A DNA stretch of 64,000 bases from an uncultured Lachnospiraceae bacterium (GTDB lineage Bacteria; Bacillota; Clostridia; Lachnospirales; Lachnospiraceae), in contig CAMUYA010000015.1 of assembly GCA_947164865.1 (NCBI GenBank), positions 1 through 64,000 on the forward strand, written 5' to 3'. A program made the position numbers and the translations under genes. Positions 36,875 through 46,035 of the stretch are shown here, in pieces. Within the stretch, counting starts at the first letter, position 1. Each line of letters starts with the position of its first letter. Below the pieces are notes generated by a model. It was given only the letters and a program-made list of their open reading frames with translations. It was not told where the DNA came from and did no database searches.

Positions 36875-37363
36875 ATGCAGAAAAAAAGAGAAGATTATAT
36901 CGGCTGGGACGAGTACTTTATGGGAGTGGCCCATCTTTCGGGATTCCGCTCAAAAGATCCCAACACTCAGGTGGGATGCTGTATAGTCAGCGAGGATAAT
37001 AAGATCCTCTCAATGGGGTACAACGGGCTTCCGAAGGGATGCTCCGATGACGACTTCCCCTGGGACAGGGAAGACCTTCCTTACGACGATACGAAATATG
37101 CATACGTTACCCACGCAGAGCTGAACTCGATACTCAACTACAGGGGCGGATCACTCGAGGGAGCCAGTCTGTACGTCTCTCTCTTTCCGTGTAACGAATG
37201 CGCAAAGGCGATCATTCAGGCCGGGATCAAAAGAGTGGTCTATGACAGCGACAAATACAACGGCACCCCGGGGAACCGCGCTGCCAAGAGGCTTTTTGAT
37301 GCTGCGGGAGTAGTGTATGTTCCCTACAGCAGGACCGGAAGAGAAATAAAGATAACGATCTGA
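36875..37363 (+). CDS. comEB: dCMP deaminase
   Basis: 162 aa from the ATG at 36875 (CAGGAAA upstream); an in-frame ATG at 36779 overlaps upp and has no binding site. The zinc site is HAE (VTHAELNSI) and PCNECAKA. It deaminates dCMP to dUMP for thymidylate synthesis; the Bacillus name comEB reflects its place in the competence operon. It follows upp by 64 nt. Confidence 0.94.
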   Translation: MQKKREDYIGWDEYFMGVAHLSGFRSKDPNTQVGCCIVSEDNKILSMGYNGLPKGCSDDDFPWDREDLPYDDTKYAYVTHAELNSILNYRGGSLEGASLYVSLFPCNECAKAIIQAGIKRVVYDSDKYNGTPGNRAAKRLFDAAGVVYVPYSRTGREIKITI

Positions 37364-37376
37364 TAAAGGAAATACC

Positions 37377-38543
37377 ATGAAAAAGAGCAGGATAACTGCG
37401 CTCATTTTTGTGATGGCTCTTGCATTGAGATGTGCCGCTTTTCCGACATACTCCGAAGCTGCAACGGCTACGGAGATCCAGCAGCAGATAGATGAGGCTG
37501 AAAAAGAAAAGGAGAAGCTGGAGGAAGAGCAGGAAAAATCCGAAAATGAGCTTGGAGGGCTCAAGCAGGAAAAAAACACCCTGCAGGGAAAGCTTTACGA
37601 ACTTAATACTACCCTCGAAGAGGTAGGGTATCATCTGGAGGATCTGCAGGATCAGATAATGATCAAACAGTCCGATATAGAGCTGGCGGAAGAGATGCTG
37701 GCCGAAGCGATAATGGTGGAGGAAGCGCAGTATTCCGGAATGGTGCACAGAGTGCGTCAGGCATACGAGAGGAATGACACCAGTGTCCTGAATGCCATAC
37801 TTACCGCCGGAAGCCTTGCAAAGCTCCTGAATATTGAGGATTATTTTCAAAAGATAGAGGAGTACGATCTCAAAAAGCTTAAGGAGTATAAAGAGACAAG
37901 GGCTCTTGTCGCAGAAGAAAAGGCAAGGCTTGAGGCGGAAAAGGATGCCTTAAAGGAACTGGAGGAAGAGGCTAAAGCAGAGCAGGCGAGAGTCGATCAG
38001 CTTGTTGCCGAGACAAAGGAATCCATAGGTGAGTACAGCGCTCAGATAAGCGAGACGGAAGCGGATATAGAAGCTTATGAGGAGCAGATAGCCGAAAAGG
38101 AAAAAGACGTCGAGTATCTTAAGAAAAAGCTGGAGGAAGAGCTGGCAAAGTCCCGTCTTGCGCAGAATTCCACATGGAGAGATATCAGTCAGGTGACTTT
38201 TGAAGAAGGAGACAGATATCTTCTTGCAAACCTTATTTACTGTGAAGCGGGTGGCGAGCCCTATGAAGGCCAGGTGGCTGTGGGAGCGGTTGTAATAAAC
38301 CGAATGCTCAGCTCGGTTTACCCCGATACCATCACCGGTGTGATCTACCAGAAAGGTCAGTTCTCTCCTGCCGGAAGCGGGCGGCTGGCACTGGCACTGT
38401 CACAGAATAAAGCAACCGCAAATTGCTATAAGGCTGCAGATGAGGCCATGAGCGGTTATTCCAATGTCGGCCAGTGTGTGTATTTCAGAACTCCCGTTGA
38501 GGGGCTTTCGGGCATCTCTATCGGAGGACATATATTCTACTAA
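37377..38543 (+). CDS. Secreted coiled-coil cell-wall hydrolase (SleB/CwlJ type)
   Basis: 388 aa. A signal peptide ends about residue 29 (YSEAA). Residues about 30-260 are almost continuous coiled coil of the PcsB/NlpC-associated kind (EKEKEKLEEEQEK...). The C-terminal domain (about 275-388) is a Hydrolase_2/SleB amidase or lytic transglycosylase (LLANLIYCEAGGEPYEGQ, AVGAVVINRM; the Glu of CEAGGE is the expected catalytic residue). It is probably regulated by a membrane partner through the coiled coil. It ends the operon; two hairpins follow. Confidence 0.88.
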   Translation: MKKSRITALIFVMALALRCAAFPTYSEAATATEIQQQIDEAEKEKEKLEEEQEKSENELGGLKQEKNTLQGKLYELNTTLEEVGYHLEDLQDQIMIKQSDIELAEEMLAEAIMVEEAQYSGMVHRVRQAYERNDTSVLNAILTAGSLAKLLNIEDYFQKIEEYDLKKLKEYKETRALVAEEKARLEAEKDALKELEEEAKAEQARVDQLVAETKESIGEYSAQISETEADIEAYEEQIAEKEKDVEYLKKKLEEELAKSRLAQNSTWRDISQVTFEEGDRYLLANLIYCEAGGEPYEGQVAVGAVVINRMLSSVYPDTITGVIYQKGQFSPAGSGRLALALSQNKATANCYKAADEAMSGYSNVGQCVYFRTPVEGLSGISIGGHIFY

Positions 38544-38560
38544 AATTCTAAAAAATAAAA

Positions 38561-38645
38561 CAAAGTGTAGTAAAGGACACTACACTTTGAGAAATGGCTT
38601 CGCTATAGACTGTGCGTTGATACATCGCACAGTCTATCATATTTT
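38561..38645 (+). terminator. Two hairpins ending the tsaC-hydrolase operon
   Basis: An 11-bp stem CAAAGTGTAGT / ACTACACTTTG (38561-38589) has no T-run. A perfect 12-bp stem ATAGACTGTGCG / CGCACAGTCTAT (38605-38637) is followed by CATATTTTT. The second is the likely terminator and may also serve the converging gene at 38666. Confidence 0.6.
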
Positions 38646-38665
38646 TAGGACAAAATGACGATTTC

Positions 38666-39145
38666 TTATAATCCCCTGAAATCAAGACATGACTGGTATT
38701 TATCGAATTTGTCGCGGTAGATGAGAGTGAGCAGAGCGTCGAGCTGCCTGAGGCAGTTGTTTACCTGCGCCTCGGTGATCAGGTTTTGCTCGTGAGCATC
38801 CGCCAGTTCATCCAGGTCCACGACTTTCATCTTTCCGTTGGGGTAGATCATCACGTCAGCCAGGAGGTCTGTCACGGTAAGCTCACTCCTGTCTTCGGAA
38901 AAGTCAAACTGGACGATGTCGCAGTACCAGTACAGAAGCTCATCATCGGAACGGTAAAATTTGCTGACCTTTACTCCGTCGTTAAGGAAATAACAGGATG
39001 TTCCGTGATCGAAATCGTTCCTCGGATGTATTGTCTTCCATTTTGTGATGATATGCTCTTCATTCTGCTCGACGATCTCATCGCTGTCCAGAAGCACGCA
39101 TTCGGAAGGTATTATTCTTTTCCTGTAAATCTTAAGATCGCTCAT
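38666..39145 (-). CDS. DUF402-domain protein
   Basis: 159 aa from the ATG at 39145 (MSDLKIYRKRIIPSE); a longer frame to 39274 adds an unlikely hydrophobic leader without a binding site. The conserved DUF402 core is present (LLYWYCDIVQFDFS, DLLADVMIYPNGKMKVVDLDELADA) with the metal-binding Asp/Glu pattern. Relatives include nucleoside tri/diphosphate phosphatases (NtdP) and FomD-like hydrolases. The specific substrate here is unknown. Confidence 0.8.
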   Translation of the reverse strand: MSDLKIYRKRIIPSECVLLDSDEIVEQNEEHIITKWKTIHPRNDFDHGTSCYFLNDGVKVSKFYRSDDELLYWYCDIVQFDFSEDRSELTVTDLLADVMIYPNGKMKVVDLDELADAHEQNLITEAQVNNCLRQLDALLTLIYRDKFDKYQSCLDFRGL

Positions 39146-39214
39146 ATCGATATTATAAATCAGCCCGGAAAAAAAATAAAGAAAAAAGAGCACTCCCGGA
39201 ACTAAATGTAGTGG

Positions 39215-39243
39215 TTGCGAAAAGAGACTTTTTTTTGTAAAAT
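39215..39243 (+). promoter_or_regulatory. Promoter of the acyl-CoA synthetase gene row
   Basis: TTGCGA-N17-TAAAAT, about 90 nt before the start codon. Confidence 0.6.
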
Positions 39244-39339
39244 GGATATGTTTGGGACTTTGCATCCGGAGCACTTTTTAAACGGGTATTCCTATGGATT
39301 TCAAATACAGATATTTACGATAACGATGGAGGTTTTGAA

Positions 39340-40827
39340 ATGTCAAACTACTTTTTGGACATGCTCTCGCCCGAGGAACAGAAGGTCATCTACTATGTTC
39401 CCACATTTGCGGATTTTCTGAAAAAAATTGAGAAGGATTTTCCCGATAAACCGGCAACAACCGACGGGAGTGTTACTTATTCTTTTAAGGAGCTGGTGAG
39501 TCGTGTTGCAAAAAGACGCGCGGTTTTGGCTTCGAAGGGTGTAAAGCCCGGAGATAAAGTGGGCGTGATGGCGAGAAACGACCTGGATGCCATGGAGTGG
39601 TTCCTGGCAGTTCCGTCTTTCGGTGCCATTCTCACCATGCTTCCTGTTCAGCTGGGATCCGAGCAGATAACCGGTATTTCCATGAAATTCGGCTTTTCGG
39701 CTCTGGTAATTGCGGATGAATTCAAAGAGCTTGCAGCAAGCGTGAGCTGCAATATCATATCCACAAAAGAGATCTCGGAAGAGGAAGCACCTTACGGAGA
39801 TGTTAAAAAAGAATCCGTAGCCTGCATCTATTTCACCGGAGGAACGACCGGTGCTCCCAAGGGAGTCATCCTGACCCATGGTGCGATGATGAGAGGCGCA
39901 TTAAACGGTACATATCAGCCCGGCGGAATATTCGATCACAGAGTGATGGTCATCCTTCCCATGTCACATATCTTTGGGTCCATAATGGGATTTCTTTCGG
40001 TGCTCTATACAGGATCGACAGTTATTGCCTGCACTGATATGAGAGCGGCTGTCGGTCAGATACCCGTGCTCCGTCCCACATTTCTGGTGCTCGTTCCCGG
40101 GCTTGTTGAAGTGATCCTCGGCATCGCCAAGATGAAGGGTAAAGGCTTCCTGGGCGATCTTAAGAAGATGATAGTGGGCGCGGCTCCCGTTCCTCCAAGG
40201 CTTATCAAAGATGCGGCGGATCTGGGGATAAAGCTTTTCCCCGGGTACGGACTTACGGAAGGTGCAAACCTCACATCCGCAAATATCGATATTGAAAGAA
40301 AACCCGAATCGATGGGTAAGATATATCCCGAGCAGGAGGTCAAAGTGGTTGACGGAGAGCTCTGGATAAAGGGTGACAATGTAATGCTCGGTTATGCCGG
40401 AAATCCCGAAGAGACCGCAAGGGTGATGGAAGACGGCTGGCTTAAGACGGGAGACCTTGTCAGATTCGATGAGGAAGGCTTCCTCTATATCACCGGAAGG
40501 ATCAAGAATCTCATCATCCTCTCAAACGGAGAAAATGTTTCTCCCGAAGAGCTTGAGGACAATTTCTATAAGGATCCCCGTGTTAAAGATGCGCTTGTAA
40601 GAGAGATGCAGGTCGGCGGAAACACAGTGATAGGTGTGGAGATACTTCCCCTTGAGCCCGCAGTGGCAGGCCTGTCGGAGGAAGAGATACAGGCACAGAT
40701 GGAGAAGCTCACGGAAGATATTAATGCTAAGCTTCCAAGCTATATGAAGGTGGCTAAGGTTGTGGTTCGAAAGGAAGATTTCCCCAGAACCGGAGCCATG
40801 AAGATCGACAGAAACAAAGTTCACTGA
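39340..40827 (+). CDS. AMP-forming acyl-CoA synthetase family protein
   Basis: 495 aa. The P-loop FTGGTTGAPKG begins about residue 165; the A5 motif (GYGLTEGAN), the A7 motif (WLKTGDLVRFDEEGFLYITGR) and a C-terminal catalytic Lys region (RTGAMKIDR) are all present. It activates a carboxylic acid to acyl-AMP and transfers it to CoA or another carrier. The substrate is probably a fatty acid, as a patatin-like lipase follows 27 nt later, but this is inference. An ACGATGGAGG binding region precedes the ATG. Confidence 0.88.
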   Translation: MSNYFLDMLSPEEQKVIYYVPTFADFLKKIEKDFPDKPATTDGSVTYSFKELVSRVAKRRAVLASKGVKPGDKVGVMARNDLDAMEWFLAVPSFGAILTMLPVQLGSEQITGISMKFGFSALVIADEFKELAASVSCNIISTKEISEEEAPYGDVKKESVACIYFTGGTTGAPKGVILTHGAMMRGALNGTYQPGGIFDHRVMVILPMSHIFGSIMGFLSVLYTGSTVIACTDMRAAVGQIPVLRPTFLVLVPGLVEVILGIAKMKGKGFLGDLKKMIVGAAPVPPRLIKDAADLGIKLFPGYGLTEGANLTSANIDIERKPESMGKIYPEQEVKVVDGELWIKGDNVMLGYAGNPEETARVMEDGWLKTGDLVRFDEEGFLYITGRIKNLIILSNGENVSPEELEDNFYKDPRVKDALVREMQVGGNTVIGVEILPLEPAVAGLSEEEIQAQMEKLTEDINAKLPSYMKVAKVVVRKEDFPRTGAMKIDRNKVH

Positions 40828-40854
40828 TAACCGGAAATCAAGGGTGTCGGTGAA

Positions 40855-41730
40855 ATGCCGGCGGCAGGTGCAAAGATGACTTCAAACACAGGACTTATCC
40901 TCGAAGGAGGCGCAATTCGCGGAATATTTACTGCAGGAGTGCTTGACTGCCTTCTCGATAAAGACATTTATTTCCCCTACGTTGCGGGAGTATCGGTAGG
41001 CGTCAGCAACGCATCGGGATTTATCTCAAGGCAAAAAGGGCGTTCCAAGAAAATCCTTACACACGAGAATACCAGAACCTTTTTCGGACTTCCGAATATT
41101 CTGAGAACGGGAAAGGTTCTGGATCTGGATGAATGCATAATCAAATATGCGTACGATAATTTTCCATATGATTTCGAGACATTTCACAGATCGGAAACCA
41201 TGTGGGAAGCAGTTGTGGCAAACTGCGAAACCGGCGAGGCAGAATATGTACATGACTTTAAGGATGATGCGGAGACACTGGAATTCTGTAAGGCATCATG
41301 CTCTCTTCCTTTTATCTGTAAGCCTATAAATCTCAGAGGAAAGAAATATCTGGACGGTTCCCTTGCCGATTCCATTCCCTTTAGGCGTGCGCTTGATATG
41401 GGATGCGAGAAGATTTTGCTTGTTCTCACAAAGGCCGATCTTCATGAGGCTACAGACTATAAAAAACTGAGATTTCTGGTCGACATGTTTTACAGAAGGA
41501 AGTACCCCAAGCTGGCGGATACTATCCTCGGAAGGAAGGATCAATACCTTCGCCAGATGGAAGAGATCGAGAAGATGGAACGCGAAGGCCGTGCGATGAT
41601 AATAAAGCCGGACGAGACCACCGTTGCACATTTTGAGAATAACAAAGAGAAGCTGGAGAAATGCTATCAGGATGCTTATAAGCTGATGGAGAGAAGGTTC
41701 GGCGAGCTGGAAGCATTTTTGAGATCGTGA
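40855..41730 (+). CDS. Patatin-like phospholipase
   Basis: 291 aa. It has the oxyanion motif LEGGAIRG near the start, the nucleophile Ser47 in GVSVG and the dyad Asp167 in DGSLADS. It is an acyl hydrolase of the YjjU/RssA-like bacterial patatin group acting on phospholipids or other esters in the cytoplasm. The start may be the second ATG at 40876 (MTSNTG), as neither has a strong binding site. It lies behind the acyl-CoA synthetase, suggesting lipid turnover. Confidence 0.87.
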   Translation: MPAAGAKMTSNTGLILEGGAIRGIFTAGVLDCLLDKDIYFPYVAGVSVGVSNASGFISRQKGRSKKILTHENTRTFFGLPNILRTGKVLDLDECIIKYAYDNFPYDFETFHRSETMWEAVVANCETGEAEYVHDFKDDAETLEFCKASCSLPFICKPINLRGKKYLDGSLADSIPFRRALDMGCEKILLVLTKADLHEATDYKKLRFLVDMFYRRKYPKLADTILGRKDQYLRQMEEIEKMEREGRAMIIKPDETTVAHFENNKEKLEKCYQDAYKLMERRFGELEAFLRS

Positions 41731-41816
41731 CCGGCAGGGGAAAACGGCGGGCATACCGCAAAGCGATATGTTTTGTTCTGAAGGCATTAACTGAGGTATA
41801 AGAGGGGTACAGGCAG

Positions 41817-43223
41817 ATGGAAATACAGACCACCGAAATAGAAAGAAGTTTCAGAAGCTGGCTTAAAACTCAGCTTTACGGTGATGGAATGCGCGTGTTT
41901 TCGGACAACGAGATCACGGCTTATGCCTATGCTCTGCGTTCATCATGCGAAAAGATAAGACAGCTCTCAGTCAGGAATCTGTTTTACTACAAGACTCCCG
42001 AAGATCTGGCGAGAGAGGCAGCATGGCTTAAAACAGACAGGGATTATATGGAAATAGACAAGGCGGGAAACGGAACGCTGGATGCAGCGCTTGATCTCTA
42101 CGCCTTTTTTCTTTCAAACGGACCGGGCAGCACCGCTCCCGAGGTGCATGCGGCCTTCTACCTTTCGGAAGATTCGGGAGATATCGCCCGCAAAGAAACA
42201 TCCCCGGTGGAGTTTTATTATCATGAAGTACCGATGAAGCCCATACAGAGAGTGTATTACGGTGCACCCGGAACGGGCAAGTCATACAGTGTAAGAAGAT
42301 TTCTTTCTGAAGAGTACCCGGATCCCGAGCAGTTAAGGACTCATATCAAAAGGGTGATCTTTCACCCTGCTTACACCTACGGTGATTTTGTGGGATGCAT
42401 AAAGCCACTCATATCCCAGGAAAGACCGCTGGATTATGTATTTGTGGCAGGTCCATTTTCGGAACTGTTGAAAGCGGCATTCTTAAATCCGGAAGAAAAG
42501 TTTTATCTTATCATCGAAGAGATTAACCGAGGAAATGCGCCTGCCATATTCGGAGATATATTCCAGCTTTTGGACAGGGGAGCAGAAGGCAAATCCGAAT
42601 ACGCCATTGTAAACAGGGATCTGGGAGCTTATTTTTCCAGGGATCCCTGGATGAAGAATATCTTCTACGACGGAATGGTATGGCTTCCCGCCAACTTTAA
42701 CATCATTGCTACGATGAACACCGCGGATGACAATATCTTTGTGATGGACGGGGCGTTTAAGAGAAGATTTGAGCTTATATATGTCCCCATCGATTTTGAT
42801 ATCCTCCCCGATGAGATGAAAAAAGAGAGAGCCATATTCTATGGGAAGAGATCTCTTACGGAGATGTTTTTGACGTCGAGAGTGAATTCGGTCTACGCAG
42901 AAAAGCTCGCCAAGGAAGGGAGACTTAAACGGAACTGGCCCACCTTCGCCGCACTTGTAAACAATGCGATAGACGTAGAAAACCTTATATCCAAAAATGC
43001 GGGACGTCCGCATAACGCCCTTATAGCGGAAAACAAAAAGCTCGGTCCCTTTTTCATCAGAGAGGAAGAGCTTGATGATGAAGAAAAGTTCTTCAACAAA
43101 GTGATCTTTTATCTTAAACAGGATGTTTTTTATGATTCCCCCAATCTGTTTACCGGTTCTTTTGAGGATATCCGGGACAGGTATTCGGGTGGAAAGGGAG
43201 ATATATTTGAGCTGCTGATATAG
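41817..43223 (+). CDS. Orphan McrB-like AAA+ ATPase
   Basis: 468 aa. The N-terminal 140 residues are unassigned. An AAA+ domain of McrB type follows: Walker A GAPGTGKS (149-156), Walker B IIEEINRGNAPAIFGDIFQ (about 232-250), sensor region ATMNTADDN and arginine-finger region GAFKRRFE. The nucleotide preference (GTP in true McrB) cannot be read. No McrC nuclease gene or methyltransferase is adjacent; neighbours are a patatin and a radical SAM enzyme. It may be a stand-alone remodeller rather than a restriction system. Confidence 0.8.
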   Translation: MEIQTTEIERSFRSWLKTQLYGDGMRVFSDNEITAYAYALRSSCEKIRQLSVRNLFYYKTPEDLAREAAWLKTDRDYMEIDKAGNGTLDAALDLYAFFLSNGPGSTAPEVHAAFYLSEDSGDIARKETSPVEFYYHEVPMKPIQRVYYGAPGTGKSYSVRRFLSEEYPDPEQLRTHIKRVIFHPAYTYGDFVGCIKPLISQERPLDYVFVAGPFSELLKAAFLNPEEKFYLIIEEINRGNAPAIFGDIFQLLDRGAEGKSEYAIVNRDLGAYFSRDPWMKNIFYDGMVWLPANFNIIATMNTADDNIFVMDGAFKRRFELIYVPIDFDILPDEMKKERAIFYGKRSLTEMFLTSRVNSVYAEKLAKEGRLKRNWPTFAALVNNAIDVENLISKNAGRPHNALIAENKKLGPFFIREEELDDEEKFFNKVIFYLKQDVFYDSPNLFTGSFEDIRDRYSGGKGDIFELLI

Positions 43224-43271
43224 CTTTTTCTGATCATGCACACAGCTGCCTTTTATGAAGGAGGAAAGAGA

Positions 43272-44663
43272 TTGAAAGCAAGTAAACGAGAACTGAAATT
43301 TGCTCAGGAGTACTTCGGCGAGGTGCATCACACCACGCTTAATCCCGAAGGCCCCGGTGTGGTGAGGATCCATCTTGTTCCGCCGCATATGCAGGAGGGA
43401 GAGATAGCTCCCAGCGTCGCGATCATAAACGGTCAGGACATCATTCCCGTAAATGTATCATGGAGCATTCTGCTCACATCCCTTATAGAGGAGATAAATA
43501 AATACAGTGGGCGTGAAGTCAGTCAGGAAGAGGTAGAGCTGATGACTGATGCCGCATGCAGGCGTGTTCAGAAAGTGTATCCGTTTATTACCAAAAAGCG
43601 TCTCAAAAACGATATCGGCAGGATGATGAACGCCTTTAAGCAGATCGCATACGGAGAGCCGGTGGAAGAGGATATCACATACATGAGCATGGGAGATTAT
43701 GCTCCTTATATGAGAGCTCCCCACAGGATGGATCTGATGGTGAGCGCCATGACCCGGGACGGAAAATGGCACTGCAATCAGAACTGCGTTCACTGCTATG
43801 CCGCAGGTCAGCCCGAGTCGGCGGAATCGGAGCTCAGTACAGAAGAATGGAAAAAGATCATCGACAAGTGCCGCGAGACAGGCATTCCTCAGCTTACCTT
43901 CACCGGTGGCGAGCCTACTATGAGGGAGGATATTTTTGAGCTGATAGAGTATGCCAAATGGTTTGTTACAAGGCTTAACACAAACGGGATCAAGCTCACG
44001 GACGACTACTGCCGAAGCCTTAAGAATGCATCGATAGACAGTGTTCAGATAACATTCTATTCCGCAGACGAGGAAGTGCACAACAAGCTTGTGGGAGCAA
44101 AGCACTATGCCGATACTGTATCGGGCATAGAAAATGCTCTGGAGGCAGGGCTCAACTTAAGCATTAACACACCCCTTTGCACTCTTAACAGGGACTACCT
44201 GAGCACTCTTAAATTCCTGCATGAAAAGGGTGTTACCTATGTCACATGTTCCGGTCTTATAACCACCGGAAATGCTGCTCTTTCCGAGTCGGAGAACCTG
44301 CAGCTCACCCATGAAGAAATAAGAAAGATACTCAGGGAGAGTGTTGATTACTGTAATGAGAACGGAATGGAAATAAGCTTCACATCACCCGGATGGGTAG
44401 ATGCAGACTTCTGCAACGAGCTTGGAATAAGCACTCCGAGCTGCGGCGCATGCCTTTCGAATATGGCGATCACTCCGGGAGGGAATGTTGTTCCATGCCA
44501 GAGCTGGCTGTCGGGAGATGTGCTGGGAAGCATGCTTTCGGATGAATGGGAAAGCATCTGGGATTCGGAAAAGTGCCGGGAAAGACGTGAGTATTCCGCT
44601 TCGCAGCGCTGCGAATGCCCTTTGAGGAGAGTGCGTAAACAGAACGAAAGGGGGGATGCATGA
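43272..44663 (+). CDS. Radical SAM enzyme with SPASM-like C-terminal cluster region
   Basis: 463 aa from the TTG at 43272, chosen because AAGGAGG lies 7 nt upstream; the in-frame ATG at 43236 has no binding site. The SAM cluster motif is CNQNCVHCYA (C168, C172, C175), followed by FTGGEPTMRED and strand motifs typical of the family. The C-terminus has six more Cys (C391, C394, C409, C435, C447, C449), fitting auxiliary Fe-S clusters of SPASM type as in peptide-modifying enzymes. Its N-terminal 140 residues might hold a peptide-recognition domain. It overlaps the next gene by ATGA. Confidence 0.85.
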   Translation: MKASKRELKFAQEYFGEVHHTTLNPEGPGVVRIHLVPPHMQEGEIAPSVAIINGQDIIPVNVSWSILLTSLIEEINKYSGREVSQEEVELMTDAACRRVQKVYPFITKKRLKNDIGRMMNAFKQIAYGEPVEEDITYMSMGDYAPYMRAPHRMDLMVSAMTRDGKWHCNQNCVHCYAAGQPESAESELSTEEWKKIIDKCRETGIPQLTFTGGEPTMREDIFELIEYAKWFVTRLNTNGIKLTDDYCRSLKNASIDSVQITFYSADEEVHNKLVGAKHYADTVSGIENALEAGLNLSINTPLCTLNRDYLSTLKFLHEKGVTYVTCSGLITTGNAALSESENLQLTHEEIRKILRESVDYCNENGMEISFTSPGWVDADFCNELGISTPSCGACLSNMAITPGGNVVPCQSWLSGDVLGSMLSDEWESIWDSEKCRERREYSASQRCECPLRRVRKQNERGDA

Positions 44664-45991
44664 TGGCACGAAGATTATTTGATAATATATTCAGATTCGT
44701 CGGTATCTCGGTATGTTCCCTCTTTATGGTGATGCTTTTTGCTTCCAGGTCTTATGCGGCGGGGGATCTTGATAATATTCTGGAATATGACATCACTGTC
44801 AATGTGAATGATGATGCGACGCTCGATCTTGTGTATCATATTGAGTGGATGGTGCTTGATTCCGATTCCGAAGGGCCTCTTTCGTGGGTTACCATAGGAA
44901 TACCAAATAAGCACTATGTGGAGTATGAGCCATTATCGTCCAATATTAAAAAGATGAGCTATACTTCTTCGGATGGTCCATCACTCAGGATAGATTTTGA
45001 CAGGGATTATTATGCGGGTGAAGTGGTCAGCTTTGATTACGAGGTCATTCAGGATTATGCCTATGACGTAAACAGCCTCACTGACGGGGAGACCGTATAT
45101 GAATTTACGCCCGGATGGTTTGATAATATCATCGTCGATAATATGGTGATCCGTTGGAATAATGAAAAGATGGAGAGCTGGTCGCCTTCCTGTGAGTTTG
45201 AGGACGGATATTGTGTCTGGAGAGCGTTCCTTGATAAGGGCGAGAAATACACCGTAAAGGTCACATATAAAAACGACGCCTACGCTTTTAAAGAGAAAAA
45301 GGAAAGCAGCAATACCGTAAGTGCGAATGTTGACGGATCCGTGAAAGGCAGCATAAGCACTGCAGGGAAAGTGGGACAGTTGGTTGGCTCCGGTATAGCA
45401 ACCCTTTACAGCCTGTTTGTACCTTCGCCTTTTATTGCTATGATCGTGGGACTGGCGATCCTTTCCAGAAAGATGCGACAACGCTACAACAGAACTGCAA
45501 ACTTCGGAGGCGAACCCAAGATCGTCCGCACCAGGATAGAATACTATGCCAACTGTCCGGGATGTAATGCTCCAAGGCCCGAGGGAAAAGACAACTGCGA
45601 ATACTGCGGATGCAGCTTTATAAAGAGCGAGACAAAGGTTGAGGAAAAGGATATTCCGCCTGAGGAAAAAGAGATATTAAATAAAAAGACAGACGGAACA
45701 TACAGGTATTCATCATCACCCAACACCTATATGCGTGTGCACGTGATACCTGTCCCGGTAGTGCATCACAGCAGCGGTTCTTCATCATCCCACTCTTCAT
45801 CATCTCGCAGCAGCCATCACAGCTCCTGCGCTCATAGTTCCTGTGCATGTGCCTGCGCATGTGCCTGCGCCGGAGGCGGAAGAGCGGGTTGCACCACCAA
45901 GGACTTTTATAATACAAACCTTAAGTTGAGATACTTCGAAAATAAAAAAGATCGAAGGATCAAAGCAAAGAACATAAATAAAGGACTATAA
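44660..45991 (+). CDS. Membrane protein with zinc ribbon and Cys-Ala repeat tail
   Basis: 443 aa, or 442 if the second ATG (44663) is used. A signal peptide ends about residue 35; an extracellular beta domain of DUF2207 style spans about 38-215 (EYDITVNVNDDATLDLVYHI). One membrane helix lies at about 245-272, followed by a cytoplasmic zinc ribbon (CPGC...CEYC, about 299-317). The C-terminal part is Ser/His-rich and then reads SCACACACACAGGGRAGC before a conserved-looking tail (KDFYNTNL). The start overlaps the radical SAM stop, so the pair is translationally coupled and the Cys-Ala tail is a natural candidate substrate. Confidence 0.75.
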   Translation: MMARRLFDNIFRFVGISVCSLFMVMLFASRSYAAGDLDNILEYDITVNVNDDATLDLVYHIEWMVLDSDSEGPLSWVTIGIPNKHYVEYEPLSSNIKKMSYTSSDGPSLRIDFDRDYYAGEVVSFDYEVIQDYAYDVNSLTDGETVYEFTPGWFDNIIVDNMVIRWNNEKMESWSPSCEFEDGYCVWRAFLDKGEKYTVKVTYKNDAYAFKEKKESSNTVSANVDGSVKGSISTAGKVGQLVGSGIATLYSLFVPSPFIAMIVGLAILSRKMRQRYNRTANFGGEPKIVRTRIEYYANCPGCNAPRPEGKDNCEYCGCSFIKSETKVEEKDIPPEEKEILNKKTDGTYRYSSSPNTYMRVHVIPVPVVHHSSGSSSSHSSSSRSSHHSSCAHSSCACACACACAGGGRAGCTTKDFYNTNLKLRYFENKKDRRIKAKNINKGL

Positions 45992-46035
45992 ACAAGAATG
46001 CCTGTTTAAAACGAATCAGGAAAGGGGATCGATCC

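Noticed and set aside
41817..43223. Complete McrBC restriction system
   Set aside because: No McrC-like gene follows; the next gene is a radical SAM enzyme.
42483..43388. 301-codon antisense frame over the McrB-like gene
   Set aside because: Antisense shadow without a binding site or recognisable domain.
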